Positions 55,727-64,000 of a stretch of 64,000 bases of DNA are shown one piece after another. The notes beneath the pieces were generated by a model. The model saw only the letters and a list, made by a program, of their open reading frames with translations. It did no database searches and was not told where the DNA came from. Location: positions 1,695,470 through 1,759,469 of the forward strand of contig NZ_BMZB01000001.1 of the NCBI RefSeq assembly GCF_014652575.1, read 5' to 3'. Made by a program: the position numbers and the translations under genes. This stretch comes from Asticcacaulis endophyticus (GTDB lineage Bacteria > Pseudomonadota > Alphaproteobacteria > Caulobacterales > Caulobacteraceae). Every line of letters begins with the position of its first letter. Position 1 is the stretch's first letter.

Positions 55727-57187
55727 CTATAGTCTGATCATGGCGGCCAGCATGACCACGCCGCAAGCCGCGACCGTCAGCAGGCTGTTGCGGTCTTTCA
55801 AGGCAAACACGATCGGGTCATCGTTCATATCGCGGCGGTGGGCCAGCATCAGGCAGCGGCCCAGCCAGTACAGCAGCAGCGGGCAGATCAGCCACAGAAG
55901 TTTAGGGTTAGCATAAAGCTGGCTGATCTTGTCATCGGACACATAGAGCGCAAACACGGTGACGGCGTTAAAGCCTGCGGCGGCGGCAAGGGTGGCGACA
56001 ATCGGCAGATCGGCCTTACGGTAGTTGCGGTTGGTCGGGTCAGGCAGATCCTGATCGAAGCGCACGGTCAGTTCGGTATAGCGCTTAATGAGCGCCAGCG
56101 CTGTAAAGACAAACACCGAAAAGGCCAGCAGCCACTCCGACACGACGACCGAAATGGCCGCCGCCCCGCCGACCACGCGGATGGTGTAAAGCCCGGCCAG
56201 TGCCACGACATCGACCAGCAGTTTGCGCTTAAGGCTAAAAGTATAGAGGGTGGTCAGCACCAGATATCCGGTCAGAACCGCCAAAAACAACGGGTTGACG
56301 AAGTAAGCCCCGACCAGCGACGCCACCAGCAGTATCGGGGCGGCGATCATGGCGGGCAGGATGGGCACGGTGCCGGCGGCGAGAGGGCGGCGCTTTTTCG
56401 ACGGATGCTGACGATCCGCATCAATGTCAACTAAGTCATTGATAATATAGATCGATGATGCCGCCAGCGAAAAGGCAAAAAAGGCAGCGACCGCCTGCGT
56501 GATCGAGGTCACGCTAAAGCTTTGCGAGGTCAGAACCGGCACCATGACCAGACCATTCTTGGCCCACTGGTGGACGCGCAGCAACTTGATCCACGCCTTG
56601 CCCTGCTTGGGCAGGGTCTTGAGGACGACGGCATTGGGGCTGATTTTTTTAAGCTTTGAACGCACGGCCCCCGGCGCATTCACGGCGATACATTCGCGCG
56701 CTTGCGGCCAGACCTTGAGGTCGATGGCGTCGTTGCCGATATAGTCAAAGCCCTTTTCGCCAAACTCTGCGACCAGACGGGCGGCTTTTTTCGAGCCCGA
56801 CAGGTTGATCGTCTCATCTGAGGCGAACCAGCCGGTAAAGACGCCCAAATGGTTGGCGACCGCTTCGACATATTTTTTGTGGGTGGCCGAGGCCAGATAG
56901 ACTTCGCGGCCGTCATTGCGCGCCTGCTGGATCAGGGCCAGGACTTCGCCGTCATAGGGCAGGTGGGCGACATCTATATCGGTGCGTTCGGCAATGTAGG
57001 ATTTAAGCGCCGGTTTTCCACGCAGGTAAGCGCCTAACATGCCAAATAATGACGCAGGGTTATTACCGAGGGCGGCGAAGGCGGACTCGATCAACAGGTC
57101 GGATTTGACCAGGGTGCCATCGAGATCAACCACCAGAGGCGGGGCCTGAACGACGGCAGAAATGTCTTTAAGCGCATCGAATTTCAT
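55727..57187 (-). CDS. HAD hydrolase-UbiA prenyltransferase fusion (decaprenyl-phosphate phosphoribosyltransferase type)
   Basis: 486 residues. The N-terminal HAD phosphatase domain (about 15-195) shows VVDLDGTLVKSD (nucleophile Asp), the motif II region ASATHK and the acidic motif IV IGNDAIDL. The C-terminal UbiA domain has about eight helices and the first Asp-rich motif NDLVDIDADRQHP, continuing KKRRPLAAG, the pattern of 5-phosphoribosyl-monophospho-decaprenol synthases rather than quinone enzymes. The fusion would make and dephosphorylate a polyprenyl-phosphoribose. ATG at 57185-57187 with GGGG upstream. First gene of a three-gene operon; DprE1/DprE2-like epimerases are not in the window. 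Confidence 0.82.
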   Translation of the reverse strand: MKFDALKDISAVVQAPPLVVDLDGTLVKSDLLIESAFAALGNNPASLFGMLGAYLRGKPALKSYIAERTDIDVAHLPYDGEVLALIQQARNDGREVYLASATHKKYVEAVANHLGVFTGWFASDETINLSGSKKAARLVAEFGEKGFDYIGNDAIDLKVWPQARECIAVNAPGAVRSKLKKISPNAVVLKTLPKQGKAWIKLLRVHQWAKNGLVMVPVLTSQSFSVTSITQAVAAFFAFSLAASSIYIINDLVDIDADRQHPSKKRRPLAAGTVPILPAMIAAPILLVASLVGAYFVNPLFLAVLTGYLVLTTLYTFSLKRKLLVDVVALAGLYTIRVVGGAAAISVVVSEWLLAFSVFVFTALALIKRYTELTVRFDQDLPDPTNRNYRKADLPIVATLAAAAGFNAVTVFALYVSDDKISQLYANPKLLWLICPLLLYWLGRCLMLAHRRDMNDDPIVFALKDRNSLLTVAACGVVMLAAMIRL

Positions 57188-57499
57188 AAAATAACCCCTT
57201 TTGCACATAAATAATCAATAAAAATTTGTGCACTGCGCCATAGGCAAGTTAGTTTTAAATCGGGCCATCAGCAACCTTAAATTGGCGCCTATCCCTGATA
57301 CACTGATACTGTAGCGTGTGCGCCACAAAGACCAGTGTTATCTGATGTGCCGTTTTAAATCGCACATGCGGATATGGTCTTCGCCGCTGCAAAAAATCCG
57401 CCAGTCAAATGAGCTCAAAAAACATATCGCGACGGTGGCATTATGTTACACTGAAGCGGGAATGGTCGGCAAGGCTATGCACTTAAGGACGAGATTTTC
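57188..57499. other. Gene-free region between divergent genes
   Basis: 312 bp with promoters for both neighbours presumably inside. A 61-codon frame (57318-57503) lacks a Shine-Dalgarno and a protein-like composition. No repeats seen. Confidence 0.4.
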
Positions 57500-57934
57500 A
57501 TGACCCTATTACCCCTCATACGCGCGCACATGGCACCCGTCATTGTGGGGCTTAGCGTGGCGATTAGTGCCTGCTCACGCGCGCCGGAGCCACCGCAAAA
57601 CCCGCCAGAATTACCGCCGGTCAGTGCTGAGGCACCGGTTTCGGCGTCTGCGGCGGCCTCATCTGTGCCCGACTGGACCGGAAAATGGACGGGCCCCGAA
57701 GGGACGTGGCTGGAGGTCAAGCCACTGAACGGTGGCTTTGAAGTGGCGATCCAGAACCTTGACGGCGTGCGCACCTTTCCGGCCGCATTCCAGCAGGGCG
57801 GGCTGGCCTTCACTCGTGACGGCGCTGAGCATATCATCCGCGCAGGCAGCGGCGCAGACACCGGCATGAAATGGCTGGCCGATAAAACCAACTGCCTGAT
57901 CGTCATGACCGGCGAAGGCTATTGCCGCGGATAG
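57500..57934 (+). CDS. Unnamed lipoprotein
   Basis: 144 residues with a lipoprotein signal (MAPVIVGLSVAISAC; lipobox ISAC), a Pro/Glu/Ala-rich linker and a small domain (WTGKWTGPEGTWLEVKPLNG, VAIQNLDGVRTFPAAFQQGG, TNCLIVMTGEGYCRG) of about 85 residues with two cysteines. It resembles small beta-rich lipoproteins of unknown role. The next two genes follow on the same strand. Confidence 0.7.
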   Translation: MTLLPLIRAHMAPVIVGLSVAISACSRAPEPPQNPPELPPVSAEAPVSASAAASSVPDWTGKWTGPEGTWLEVKPLNGGFEVAIQNLDGVRTFPAAFQQGGLAFTRDGAEHIIRAGSGADTGMKWLADKTNCLIVMTGEGYCRG

Positions 57935-57978
57935 CCTGATCGGTTAGCAGGGAACCCTTAGATTTATGGGAGCCTGAC

Positions 57979-58212
57979 ATGGCTGATGATGACGATATCG
58001 TGGTAAAGGACGCCAATGGCACCCGTCTGGCTGACGGAGATAGCGTAACCCTGGTCAAGGATCTTAAGGTCAAGGGTTCCGGCGGGGTGACATTGAAGCG
58101 CGGCACGCTGATCAAGAATATCCGCCTGACCCCTGATGAGGAGGAGATCGAGTGCAACCACGAAAAGGTGCGCGGTCTGGTACTGCGGACTGAGTTCGTG
58201 AAAAAAGCGTGA
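57979..58212 (+). CDS. PhnA-domain protein (YjdM-like), without zinc ribbon
   Basis: 77 residues matching the C-terminal domain of YjdM/PhnA: VVKDANGTRLADGDSVTLVK, DLKVKGSGGVTLKRGTLIKN and RGLVLRTEFVKKA. E. coli YjdM carries a cysteine zinc ribbon in front of this domain; it is absent here. Despite the old name, a role in phosphonate use is not established. Its stop overlaps the next ATG (TGATG). Confidence 0.85.
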   Translation: MADDDDIVVKDANGTRLADGDSVTLVKDLKVKGSGGVTLKRGTLIKNIRLTPDEEEIECNHEKVRGLVLRTEFVKKA

Positions 58213-58577
58213 TGAGACGGGCCGAGGATACGCTGATGCTGATGCCGGTCAGCCTGTTGGCGGGGTGGGTGAGTGCGGCGGCGTTCGTCAATGCCGCCTC
58301 GACCCTTCGTACCTATGGCATTGATCAGCTTGACCCGCTGCGTCCCGATGTGGCGATTGGGTTTTTGCTGGCCGCACTGGCGTTTGCGCTGGCCATGACC
58401 CGGTTGGGCGGGCAGATGTTTTACGCCATCGCCGGTATGTGGGCGTTGCAGGGCATCATCGCCGCCAACCTTAACCAACCGGGAGCAGGGTTGCTGACGA
58501 TTGTAGCCGGGGCAGGTATTGCCCTTCTGGCGGCCAATCTGATCTGGGCCAAGGTCAGAAAACCCGACGAAGCCTGA
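58212..58577 (+). CDS. Unnamed four-helix membrane protein, TspO-region-like
   Basis: 121 residues with four hydrophobic helices (LMLMPVSLLAGWVSAAAFVN; VAIGFLLAALAFALAMTRLG; MFYAIAGMWALQGIIAANLN; GLLTIVAGAGIALLAANLIW). LLAGWVSAAAFVNAAS resembles the Trp/Ala/Asn-rich helix of TspO/MBR-like tryptophan-rich sensory proteins, but the protein is shorter and the match is weak. Coupled to the PhnA-domain gene by overlap. Confidence 0.6.
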   Translation: MRRAEDTLMLMPVSLLAGWVSAAAFVNAASTLRTYGIDQLDPLRPDVAIGFLLAALAFALAMTRLGGQMFYAIAGMWALQGIIAANLNQPGAGLLTIVAGAGIALLAANLIWAKVRKPDEA

Positions 58578-58639
58578 CTGGCGAAAATCCCACACAGTTA
58601 GCGGCTGTGTGGGATAGGTTCGCAGAGGGCCGTTTTTTC

Positions 58640-60163
58640 TTATTGCGCCGGTGTGGGAACGGCATCCGGCCCGACGGTGACCGTGTCATTCTTGACCGGC
58701 CGTTTCAGGGCGGCGCGAATGCCGTTGCCGTAATCGGGATGGATCTTGTCAAAGTGCCCCAAAGCCCGCTCGATAATAAAGTCCGGCACCCCATCCATAG
58801 CTGCGGCGATATTGCCAAACAGGCGCGCCTTCTGATCCGCGTCGAACAGGTTGAACAGCGCCCGTGGCTGGACATAGTCGTCATTACCGTCGCGGTGATT
58901 ATAGCGGTCGGCATCGCCTGAGATTTTCAGCGGCGGCTCAGCATAGGTCTCCGTCTGCACCGGCCCTCCGAAGCTGTTGGGCTCATAATAGACATCCGGG
59001 TTACCGGTATCGTTCTTGAAGAAGCGCATAGCTCCGTCCTTATGATAGTGATGGACCGGGCATTTCGGCGCATTGACCGGCAGGGCCTCATAGTGGGTGC
59101 CCAGACGGTGACGGTGCGCATCGGCATAGGCAAAGATACGCCCTTGCAACACCTTATCCGGCGAGAAACCGATCCCCGGCACGATGTTGGACGGCGAAAA
59201 TGCAGCCTGTTCGATCTCCGCGAAATAGTTATCGGCGTTGCGGTTAAGCTCAAGTACGCCGACCGGAATGACCGGATATTCGTCGTGCGGCCACACCTTG
59301 GTCAGGTCAAAGGGGTTGTATGACGTCTTATCGGCGTCTTCTTCCGGCATGATCTGGACCTGCACGTCCCAGCGCGGGAACGCGCCACGCTCGACCTTAC
59401 CGAACAGGGCTTCCTGGTAGGATTCGCGCGACTGGGCGATCACGTCGGCAGATTCGGCATTAGTGTAGTGTTTATGCCCTTGCTGCGTCTTAAAGTGGAA
59501 CTTGACCCAGAAGCGCTCGTTTGCCGCATTGATGAAGCTGTAGGTGTGCGATCCATAGCCGTTCATGTGGGTCGGATCGACCGGAATGCCGCGGTCTGAC
59601 ATCAGGATGGTCACCTGATGCAGGCTTTCCGGCGACAGCGACCAGAAATCCCACATGGCGGTCGGTGATCTCAGATTGGTGCGCGGGTGGCGTTTTTGGG
59701 TGCGGATGAAATCCGGGAACTTATACGGATCGCGAATGAAGAACACCGGCGTATTGTTGCCGACCAGATCCCAGTTGCCCTCTTCGGTATAGAATTTCAT
59801 GGCAAAGCCGCGCACATCGCGCTCGGCATCGGCGGCGCCTTGCTCCCCGGCGACGGTCGAAAAGCGCAGCAACATAGGCGTCTGTTTGCCGACCTCGAAC
59901 ACCTTGGCGCGGGTATATGGGGTAATGTCGTGGGTAATGGTCAGCGTCCCATAGGCGCCCCAGCCCTTGGCATGGACGACGCGTTCGGGGATGCGCTCAC
60001 GGTTCTGGTGGGCCAGCTTTTCCAGCAACTGATAGTCCTGCAACAGAACCGGTCCCCGCGCACCGGCGGTTAAGCTGTTCTGGTTGTCGGATACCGGCGC
60101 ACCGGCAGTGGTAGTGAGGCCTGTTACCGGACATTGTGAAGGTTGGGGATTGTCTGCGCTCAT
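58640..60163 (-). CDS. katA: Monofunctional haem catalase, small-subunit clade 3
   Basis: Tetrameric catalase that dismutates hydrogen peroxide. 507 residues with the active-site His in [12 protein letters not shown] (about residue 63), distal Asn in [18 protein letters not shown], the haem-contact [19 protein letters not shown], and the proximal tyrosine in [17 protein letters not shown]. Length and lack of a C-terminal flavodoxin-like domain give the small-subunit type. An inverted repeat at 58589-58613 (cccacacag/ctgtgtggg) follows but has no T-tract. Stand-alone gene; no OxyR gene nearby. Confidence 0.95.
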   Translation of the reverse strand: MSADNPQPSQCPVTGLTTTAGAPVSDNQNSLTAGARGPVLLQDYQLLEKLAHQNRERIPERVVHAKGWGAYGTLTITHDITPYTRAKVFEVGKQTPMLLRFSTVAGEQGAADAERDVRGFAMKFYTEEGNWDLVGNNTPVFFIRDPYKFPDFIRTQKRHPRTNLRSPTAMWDFWSLSPESLHQVTILMSDRGIPVDPTHMNGYGSHTYSFINAANERFWVKFHFKTQQGHKHYTNAESADVIAQSRESYQEALFGKVERGAFPRWDVQVQIMPEEDADKTSYNPFDLTKVWPHDEYPVIPVGVLELNRNADNYFAEIEQAAFSPSNIVPGIGFSPDKVLQGRIFAYADAHRHRLGTHYEALPVNAPKCPVHHYHKDGAMRFFKNDTGNPDVYYEPNSFGGPVQTETYAEPPLKISGDADRYNHRDGNDDYVQPRALFNLFDADQKARLFGNIAAAMDGVPDFIIERALGHFDKIHPDYGNGIRAALKRPVKNDTVTVGPDAVPTPAQ

Positions 60164-60372
60164 GGGGTGTCTCCGTCGTTTCAGCCGATCGCCATCTCAG
60201 ACATGGGTTGTCTTAAGCCGGTCAGCGAGTGGATATTGCGCCCGTCAGGCGAATAAGGAAATTCAATTATAATTGAAATGTGGATAAGCAAAATCTATGA
60301 AAATGGGGGTGAAATGGGGGGCTGTGCGCGGCCCAGATATCGCGCTATGCTGATCTTTTGAAGGGATGGGGC

Positions 60373-60813
60373 ATGGTTGATATCGCTTACGCGCGCGACG
60401 CTGATAAGGCGGCGTGGCTGCCACTGTGGAACGCCTATCTTGAGTTTTATCAGCAGGATCTGCCGGCTGAGGTCACCGATCTGACCTGGGCCCGGTGTCT
60501 CAATCCGGATGAGCATATGTATCTGCTGATCGCGCGGACGGGGGATGAAGTGACCGGCTTTGTCAGCTTCATGTTTCATCGCTCGACCTGGGCACGCGGG
60601 GGCTATGTCTATCTGGAGGACCTTTTCGTGAGTGAGGCCCAGCGGGGAAAAGGCATTGCCCGCGCCCTGATCGATGGCGTAACCGCGCAGGCCCGTGAAC
60701 TGGGGGCTGAGCGGGTCTACTGGGTCACCCATACCCACAATACTAACGCTCAGGCCCTGTACGATAAGGTCGCAACCCGCACCGACTTTTATACCTATCA
60801 TAAGGTGGTTTAG
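60373..60813 (+). CDS. GNAT-family N-acetyltransferase
   Basis: 146 residues with the GNAT core: VTGFVSFMFHRSTWA (beta-4), VYLEDLFVSEAQRGKGIARA with the acetyl-CoA loop QRGKGIA, LIDGVTAQARELGAERVYWV and THNTNAQALYDKVATRTDF. The ATG at 60373 has AAGGG 7 nt before it. The substrate cannot be inferred. Convergent with the Sel1 protein, 3 bp apart. Confidence 0.88.
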   Translation: MVDIAYARDADKAAWLPLWNAYLEFYQQDLPAEVTDLTWARCLNPDEHMYLLIARTGDEVTGFVSFMFHRSTWARGGYVYLEDLFVSEAQRGKGIARALIDGVTAQARELGAERVYWVTHTHNTNAQALYDKVATRTDFYTYHKVV

Positions 60814-60816
60814 ACG

Positions 60817-61749
60817 TTAGTAGGCTCTGTAAAAGGCTTCGCGGTCCCAGGCGGTACATTCTTGACGGGTGTGTTCGGCGATTTTATCGCCACGCAGGAA
60901 ATGGAGCTTGCACTGAATAAGGGTGTCATTGCCACCGGAGATAATCACATTGTTCTTTGCTGCCTCGGCTCTCTCCGCCGTCATTTTGGCCATCGCGCGA
61001 TCATACCACATCAGGGCGGCGGCGGTGTCTTTGGGTACGCCCCGGCCGTGCTCATACACCCGCGCCAGAAACAGCATGGCGGTTTCATCGCCTTTGTTAG
61101 CGGCTTTGGTAAGGTAAGCAATGGCGGCGTTTGGGTCAGGTTTGCCACCTAGTTTTGCCATAGCGCCTTCATCGAACAGCAGGCTTCCCCATACGGATTG
61201 GGCTGAGGTCAATTCCTGATCCGCCAGAGTTTTTATTTTCAGGAGCGCTGACTTTTGAGGCTCATCCCCACAAGGGAGGGTGTCGCCCTTATTGCATTCG
61301 AGTATAGCCAACGCCTTTTCAAGCTGTGACTCTAACCTAAGCGCAGCCACGTCTTCGGCTGACATTGCGGTTATTTTTTCGATCTGTCGTTTTGATGTGC
61401 TGTGTCCTTTAGCCAGAGCGTCCTGATACCACTTGATCGCGCGATCTTTGGCGGCCTCCGGTGCGACATCGAAATCACCGGTCAATAATAGCCTGCCGAC
61501 CTGCTGTATGGCGAAGTCATCGCCACGTTCAGCAATTTTCTTATACCAGTGCAGGGCCAGATAATCATTTTGCTCAAAGCCGTCCCGACCATGAAAATAG
61601 GCATCTGCCAGTGAGCTTTGTGAGTCAGGATTCCCATCTTCGGCCTGACCGCGCGTCTCCTGATGGGTTTGCGCCATGGCTGGGACGGCTGCCATGACAC
61701 AAACGGCGGTAAACATGCTCAAAACAAGATGTTGGATGGTTTTGAGCAT
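60817..61749 (-). CDS. Exported Sel1-repeat protein
   Basis: 310 residues: signal peptide (IQHLVLSMFTAVCVMAAVPA, cleaved near AMA) and several Sel1-like repeats: DSQSSLADAYFHGRDGFEQN with DYLALHWYKKIAERGDDFAI, VGRLLLTGDFDVAPEAAKDR, and later KPDPNAAIAYLTKAANKGDE with AMLFLARVYEHGRGVPKDTA. A C-terminal stretch with two Cys follows. Sel1 proteins are scaffolds for protein contacts, often in the periplasm. ATG at 61749 with CGGGAAG before it preferred over the upstream TTG. Confidence 0.8.
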   Translation of the reverse strand: MLKTIQHLVLSMFTAVCVMAAVPAMAQTHQETRGQAEDGNPDSQSSLADAYFHGRDGFEQNDYLALHWYKKIAERGDDFAIQQVGRLLLTGDFDVAPEAAKDRAIKWYQDALAKGHSTSKRQIEKITAMSAEDVAALRLESQLEKALAILECNKGDTLPCGDEPQKSALLKIKTLADQELTSAQSVWGSLLFDEGAMAKLGGKPDPNAAIAYLTKAANKGDETAMLFLARVYEHGRGVPKDTAAALMWYDRAMAKMTAERAEAAKNNVIISGGNDTLIQCKLHFLRGDKIAEHTRQECTAWDREAFYRAY

Positions 61750-61773
61750 GGCTTCCCGTTTCAACTGGCTGAC

Positions 61774-62379
61774 TTAAACCTTGGCCCCGTCCATGACCGC
61801 CAACGCGTCCTTCAGGCTGGCGTCGAAATAGTGCTCAGCCGGGGCCAGATAGACGATGTAGTAGTTCAATCCGCCCTTGCTGACGGCCTGAGCGACACCC
61901 TTTATGTCAAGGCCGTCCGAGGTCTTGGCGGTGAAGTCAAAGCGCACGCCGCGGGAATCGCCAACAGTTACCGGCTTGGGGTTATCGGTCTCGACCTTTT
62001 GGTACTCAAGCACATTCAGGCTGGTGGCCACGAACTCCATCTGCTCGGACAGGGACATGTCCTTCTTGCCGCGCGGGGCGGGCGCGTTTTTGCGGTCGCC
62101 GGCGGTGGGCGATACCATTAACGGATCGTCACTGGTCAGGCCGTCAGAGATATAAAGCCGGTTCAGGCCCGGCCCGTCGATCGACAGGATTCTGACCTTT
62201 TTGGCCTTGTGATAGGATAGCACCCCGATGTCAGACCAGTCGCGGCTAAAGGTCACGCTGGCATTGCCGAACGTCAGCTTGCCCGCGGGCACTAGCCTTG
62301 GCCCGGACCCGCAGGCGGCCAGAACCGCTACGGATACGCCGATCACGGCTACGGTTTTCAATTTCGATTTAAGGTTCAT
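61774..62379 (-). CDS. Unnamed lipoprotein
   Basis: 201 residues with lipoprotein signal (TVAVIGVSVAVLAAC; lipobox LAAC) and a mixed beta/alpha domain (KLTFGNASVTFSRDWSDIGV, GVRFDFTAKTSDGLDIKGVA, AQAVSKGGLNYYIVYLAPAE). It lies 1 bp after the M48 protease gene on the same strand and 24 bp before the Sel1 gene, so these probably form one envelope-maintenance operon. No family name recognised. Confidence 0.75.
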   Translation of the reverse strand: MNLKSKLKTVAVIGVSVAVLAACGSGPRLVPAGKLTFGNASVTFSRDWSDIGVLSYHKAKKVRILSIDGPGLNRLYISDGLTSDDPLMVSPTAGDRKNAPAPRGKKDMSLSEQMEFVATSLNVLEYQKVETDNPKPVTVGDSRGVRFDFTAKTSDGLDIKGVAQAVSKGGLNYYIVYLAPAEHYFDASLKDALAVMDGAKV

Positions 62380-62380
62380 A

Positions 62381-63736
62381 TCACGCGCCCCCCTTATTTA
62401 ATGTCGCGATCTGGTCTTCGACCATCCAGGCGTCTTCGGCGTCGGGATGGGCTTTGATGTATTTGGTGAGTGCCTCAATGGCATCAGGTTTGCGCTCCAG
62501 CTTACGGTAGACATCACCAAGCTGGCGGTAAGTCTCAGCGGGCGCATCGGCATGTTGCAGCGCGGTTTTATAAGCCTCTACGGCGGCCTCAAGGTTCTTA
62601 GTCTTATCGACCTCAAACCGGTCGAGCTTATCGGCATTGGTCTCGGTTGTTTTCGCTTCCTTGACCCGCAGACGATAGGCCTCACCGGCATAGAAGTTGA
62701 GCAGGCCCAGATCCTCACCGTCGCGGCTCAGGCGCTTGATGGTAAACAGGGTCTGGCCATAGTCCATCCGGCGCAGATCGTCCTTAAGCCAGTCACCCAG
62801 ATGGGCGCGGATGTGGGCGCGGTAGGCGGCGCGCGCGGGTTTAAGGGCCGCGTCATCAAAGGCGCTGGCCTTACCGCCGTTCAGCGCCTTATCATAGCCC
62901 TGAATGGCGGTGATGCGGTCGGTTTCCAAAGGGTGAGAGCCGAAAATATTGATGCGCGTCGGGGAATTGCGCACCCGCCGGTAATCAGAGGCGGCGGTTT
63001 CATCCAGCAGGGTACGCCACAGCCGCGACCCGGCCAGAGAGGTGTAACCGGCCTGATGGGCATATTGGCTGCCGAACCTGTCAGCTTCGGTTTCCGTCTC
63101 CCGCGAATAGCCGAAATAGGCGGCAATCGACCCCAGATAGACCACGTCGATCAGGCCGCGCGTCAGGTTTGAGATGTCGCGGGCAGCGGCATAGCTACCG
63201 GCATTGCCTGCCGCACCTACACCCACTGCGGTTATAAGCATGGTGGCTGCCAGCACCGCATCGCGGTTTGACTTGAAGTTCTTGTAGGCCTGAAGCGAAT
63301 GGGTTTGGCGAAAGTGAGCGAATTCGTGCCCCAGAACAAAGGCCAGTTCATCTTCGGTTTCCGCCCGCAGCAGCAGGCCCGACCACACTTCGGTATAGCC
63401 GTTGGGCGCCATGGAGGCGTTGAAAAACGGCCGATCCATGACATAGACCCGTACATCGCCGCTGTAGGGGCCGGTGACCTTATCAACCACGCTGTCGACA
63501 TAGGCGTTGAGCGCCGGATCGCGGTTGCGTTCGCCGGAGGTCTGGGCCTTGTATTCAGCCTTTTCTGACTGGTCCCACAGGCTATGCTCCAGACTGTTAT
63601 CAGCCGGTTTCTGACCGGGAGTGCGCTCATCAAGGTCTTTGGCCGGTTTGGCGGCCGTTTGGGCCAGCACCGGTGCGGGCAGGATCGCAGAAAATGCGAC
63701 CGCCGACATCAGCGCGCTAAGGGTTAAGCGTTTCAT
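62381..63736 (-). CDS. M48-family periplasmic metalloprotease with TPR tail (BepA/LoiP-like)
   Basis: 451 residues: signal peptide (TLSALMSAVAFSAILPAPVL), zinc site VLGHEFAHFRQTH (HExxH) with third ligand ETEADRFGSQYA, SHPLETDRITAI near residue 270, and C-terminal TPR repeats (AAVEAYKTALQHADAPAETY, YRQLGDVYRKLERKPDAIEA). E. coli BepA degrades stalled outer membrane barrel proteins; a similar role is inferred. First complete gene of an apparent operon with two lipoprotein-like genes. Confidence 0.88.
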   Translation of the reverse strand: MKRLTLSALMSAVAFSAILPAPVLAQTAAKPAKDLDERTPGQKPADNSLEHSLWDQSEKAEYKAQTSGERNRDPALNAYVDSVVDKVTGPYSGDVRVYVMDRPFFNASMAPNGYTEVWSGLLLRAETEDELAFVLGHEFAHFRQTHSLQAYKNFKSNRDAVLAATMLITAVGVGAAGNAGSYAAARDISNLTRGLIDVVYLGSIAAYFGYSRETETEADRFGSQYAHQAGYTSLAGSRLWRTLLDETAASDYRRVRNSPTRINIFGSHPLETDRITAIQGYDKALNGGKASAFDDAALKPARAAYRAHIRAHLGDWLKDDLRRMDYGQTLFTIKRLSRDGEDLGLLNFYAGEAYRLRVKEAKTTETNADKLDRFEVDKTKNLEAAVEAYKTALQHADAPAETYRQLGDVYRKLERKPDAIEALTKYIKAHPDAEDAWMVEDQIATLNKGGA

Positions 63737-63745
63737 GACGCGACC

Positions 63746-64000
63746 TTAGATCGGCAGCTTTTTGAACAGGCGCGTGACGGTGGCCGTCGCCCCTTCGGGG
63801 GTGCGGATGTCTTCGCCGGTCGGGACCTTATCGAATTCGTACCACACGACTTTTCCCGTTTTGAGGTCAACCAGTGTCGCCTGCACGAACTGACCGCCCA
63901 GAGGTACACCGGCGCCCAGAAGCGCCGCACCGACGGCCAAGGCCGCGCGCCCGCCGCTGGAATAGGACCCCGTAGCGCGCAGGAAGATCACATATTGCGG
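63746..64000 (-). CDS. C-terminal part of an unnamed exported-type protein (cut by the window end)
   Basis: The visible 84 residues are YVIFLRATGSYSSGGRAALA, VGAALLGAGVPLGGQFVQAT, LVDLKTGKVVWYEFDK and a basic end RLFKKLPI. The frame stays open to the window edge, so the start lies beyond base 64000. The strand/glycine pattern fits a lipoprotein that reports a parameter (LVDLKTGKVVWY). It ends 9 bp before the M48 gene and is likely in the same operon. Family not recognised. Confidence 0.6.
   Translation of the reverse strand, partial: PQYVIFLRATGSYSSGGRAALAVGAALLGAGVPLGGQFVQATLVDLKTGKVVWYEFDKVPTGEDIRTPEGATATVTRLFKKLPI

Noticed and set aside
58589-58613. Inverted repeat cccacacag/ctgtgtggg as a catalase terminator
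   Set aside because: It lacks a T-run in either direction, so I did not list it as a terminator.

Overview
The window looks like chromosomal DNA of an alphaproteobacterium of the family Caulobacteraceae, possibly Asticcacaulis or a close relative. The evidence is a TonB-dependent receptor of the Xanthomonas/Caulobacter type, a TipN-like polarity protein, a set of holdfast-export-like genes (hfsD, hfsA, hfsB) and the gene style of that family (many TGATG and ATGA overlaps, moderate to high GC). The genus is inference, because there is no rRNA in the window.

Layout. 1-8.7 kb: an aspartate-type aminotransferase, a VTT-domain membrane protein, then the rod-shape operon mreB-mreC-mreD-mrdA(PBP2)-rodA, closed by a long perfect inverted repeat. 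8.9-20.6 kb: proline iminopeptidase, an MFS permease, L-Ala-D/L-Glu epimerase translationally coupled to the TipN-like protein, glyoxalase II, a methyltransferase, a SixA-like phosphatase coupled to pyrD, and an HSL-type esterase. 21-27.5 kb: cold shock protein, GluQRS, HNH nuclease, COQ7, DsbB, a YqaA-like membrane protein, a MarR regulator and unnamed proteins.

27.6-38.8 kb is a genomic island inserted at the 3' end of a tRNA-Leu(CAA) gene. A 17-bp direct repeat (ccgaccgggggcaccag) marks both ends, and a P4-type integrase lies just inside the left end. Cargo: a higBA toxin-antitoxin pair whose toxin carries two compensating frameshifts; a divergent locus with a secreted 1363-residue Rhs/YD-repeat protein (AT-rich variable C-terminus followed at once by a small membrane protein, a candidate immunity gene) facing a two-gene operon (a 70-residue secreted single-YD-repeat protein and a TolA/TonB-like protein); fossils of a second rhs gene, of a relaxase (DUF3363) and of an internally deleted integrase; a parDE-type pair; and a serine resolvase. 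The island looks like a decayed integrative element whose defensive or competitive cargo is still mostly open.

39-50.5 kb: a TonB-dependent receptor divergent from a secreted amidohydrolase, gatB, several envelope proteins (beta-barrel, Ala/Pro-rich, RcnB-like), a Sel1-like protein beside an AT-rich patch, and chromate transporter chrA. 50.7-57.2 kb: hfsD divergent from hfsA-hfsB, then an operon on the other strand with a HAD-UbiA fusion of the decaprenyl-phosphate phosphoribosyltransferase type, a multi-spanning GT-C-like protein and an SMR-type transporter, suggesting a lipid-linked sugar branch beside the holdfast export genes. 57.5-64 kb: lipoproteins, a PhnA-domain protein, catalase, a GNAT acetyltransferase, a Sel1-repeat protein, an M48 metalloprotease with TPRs, and a gene cut by the window end.

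All functional calls come from reading motifs and architecture by eye; no database search was run.
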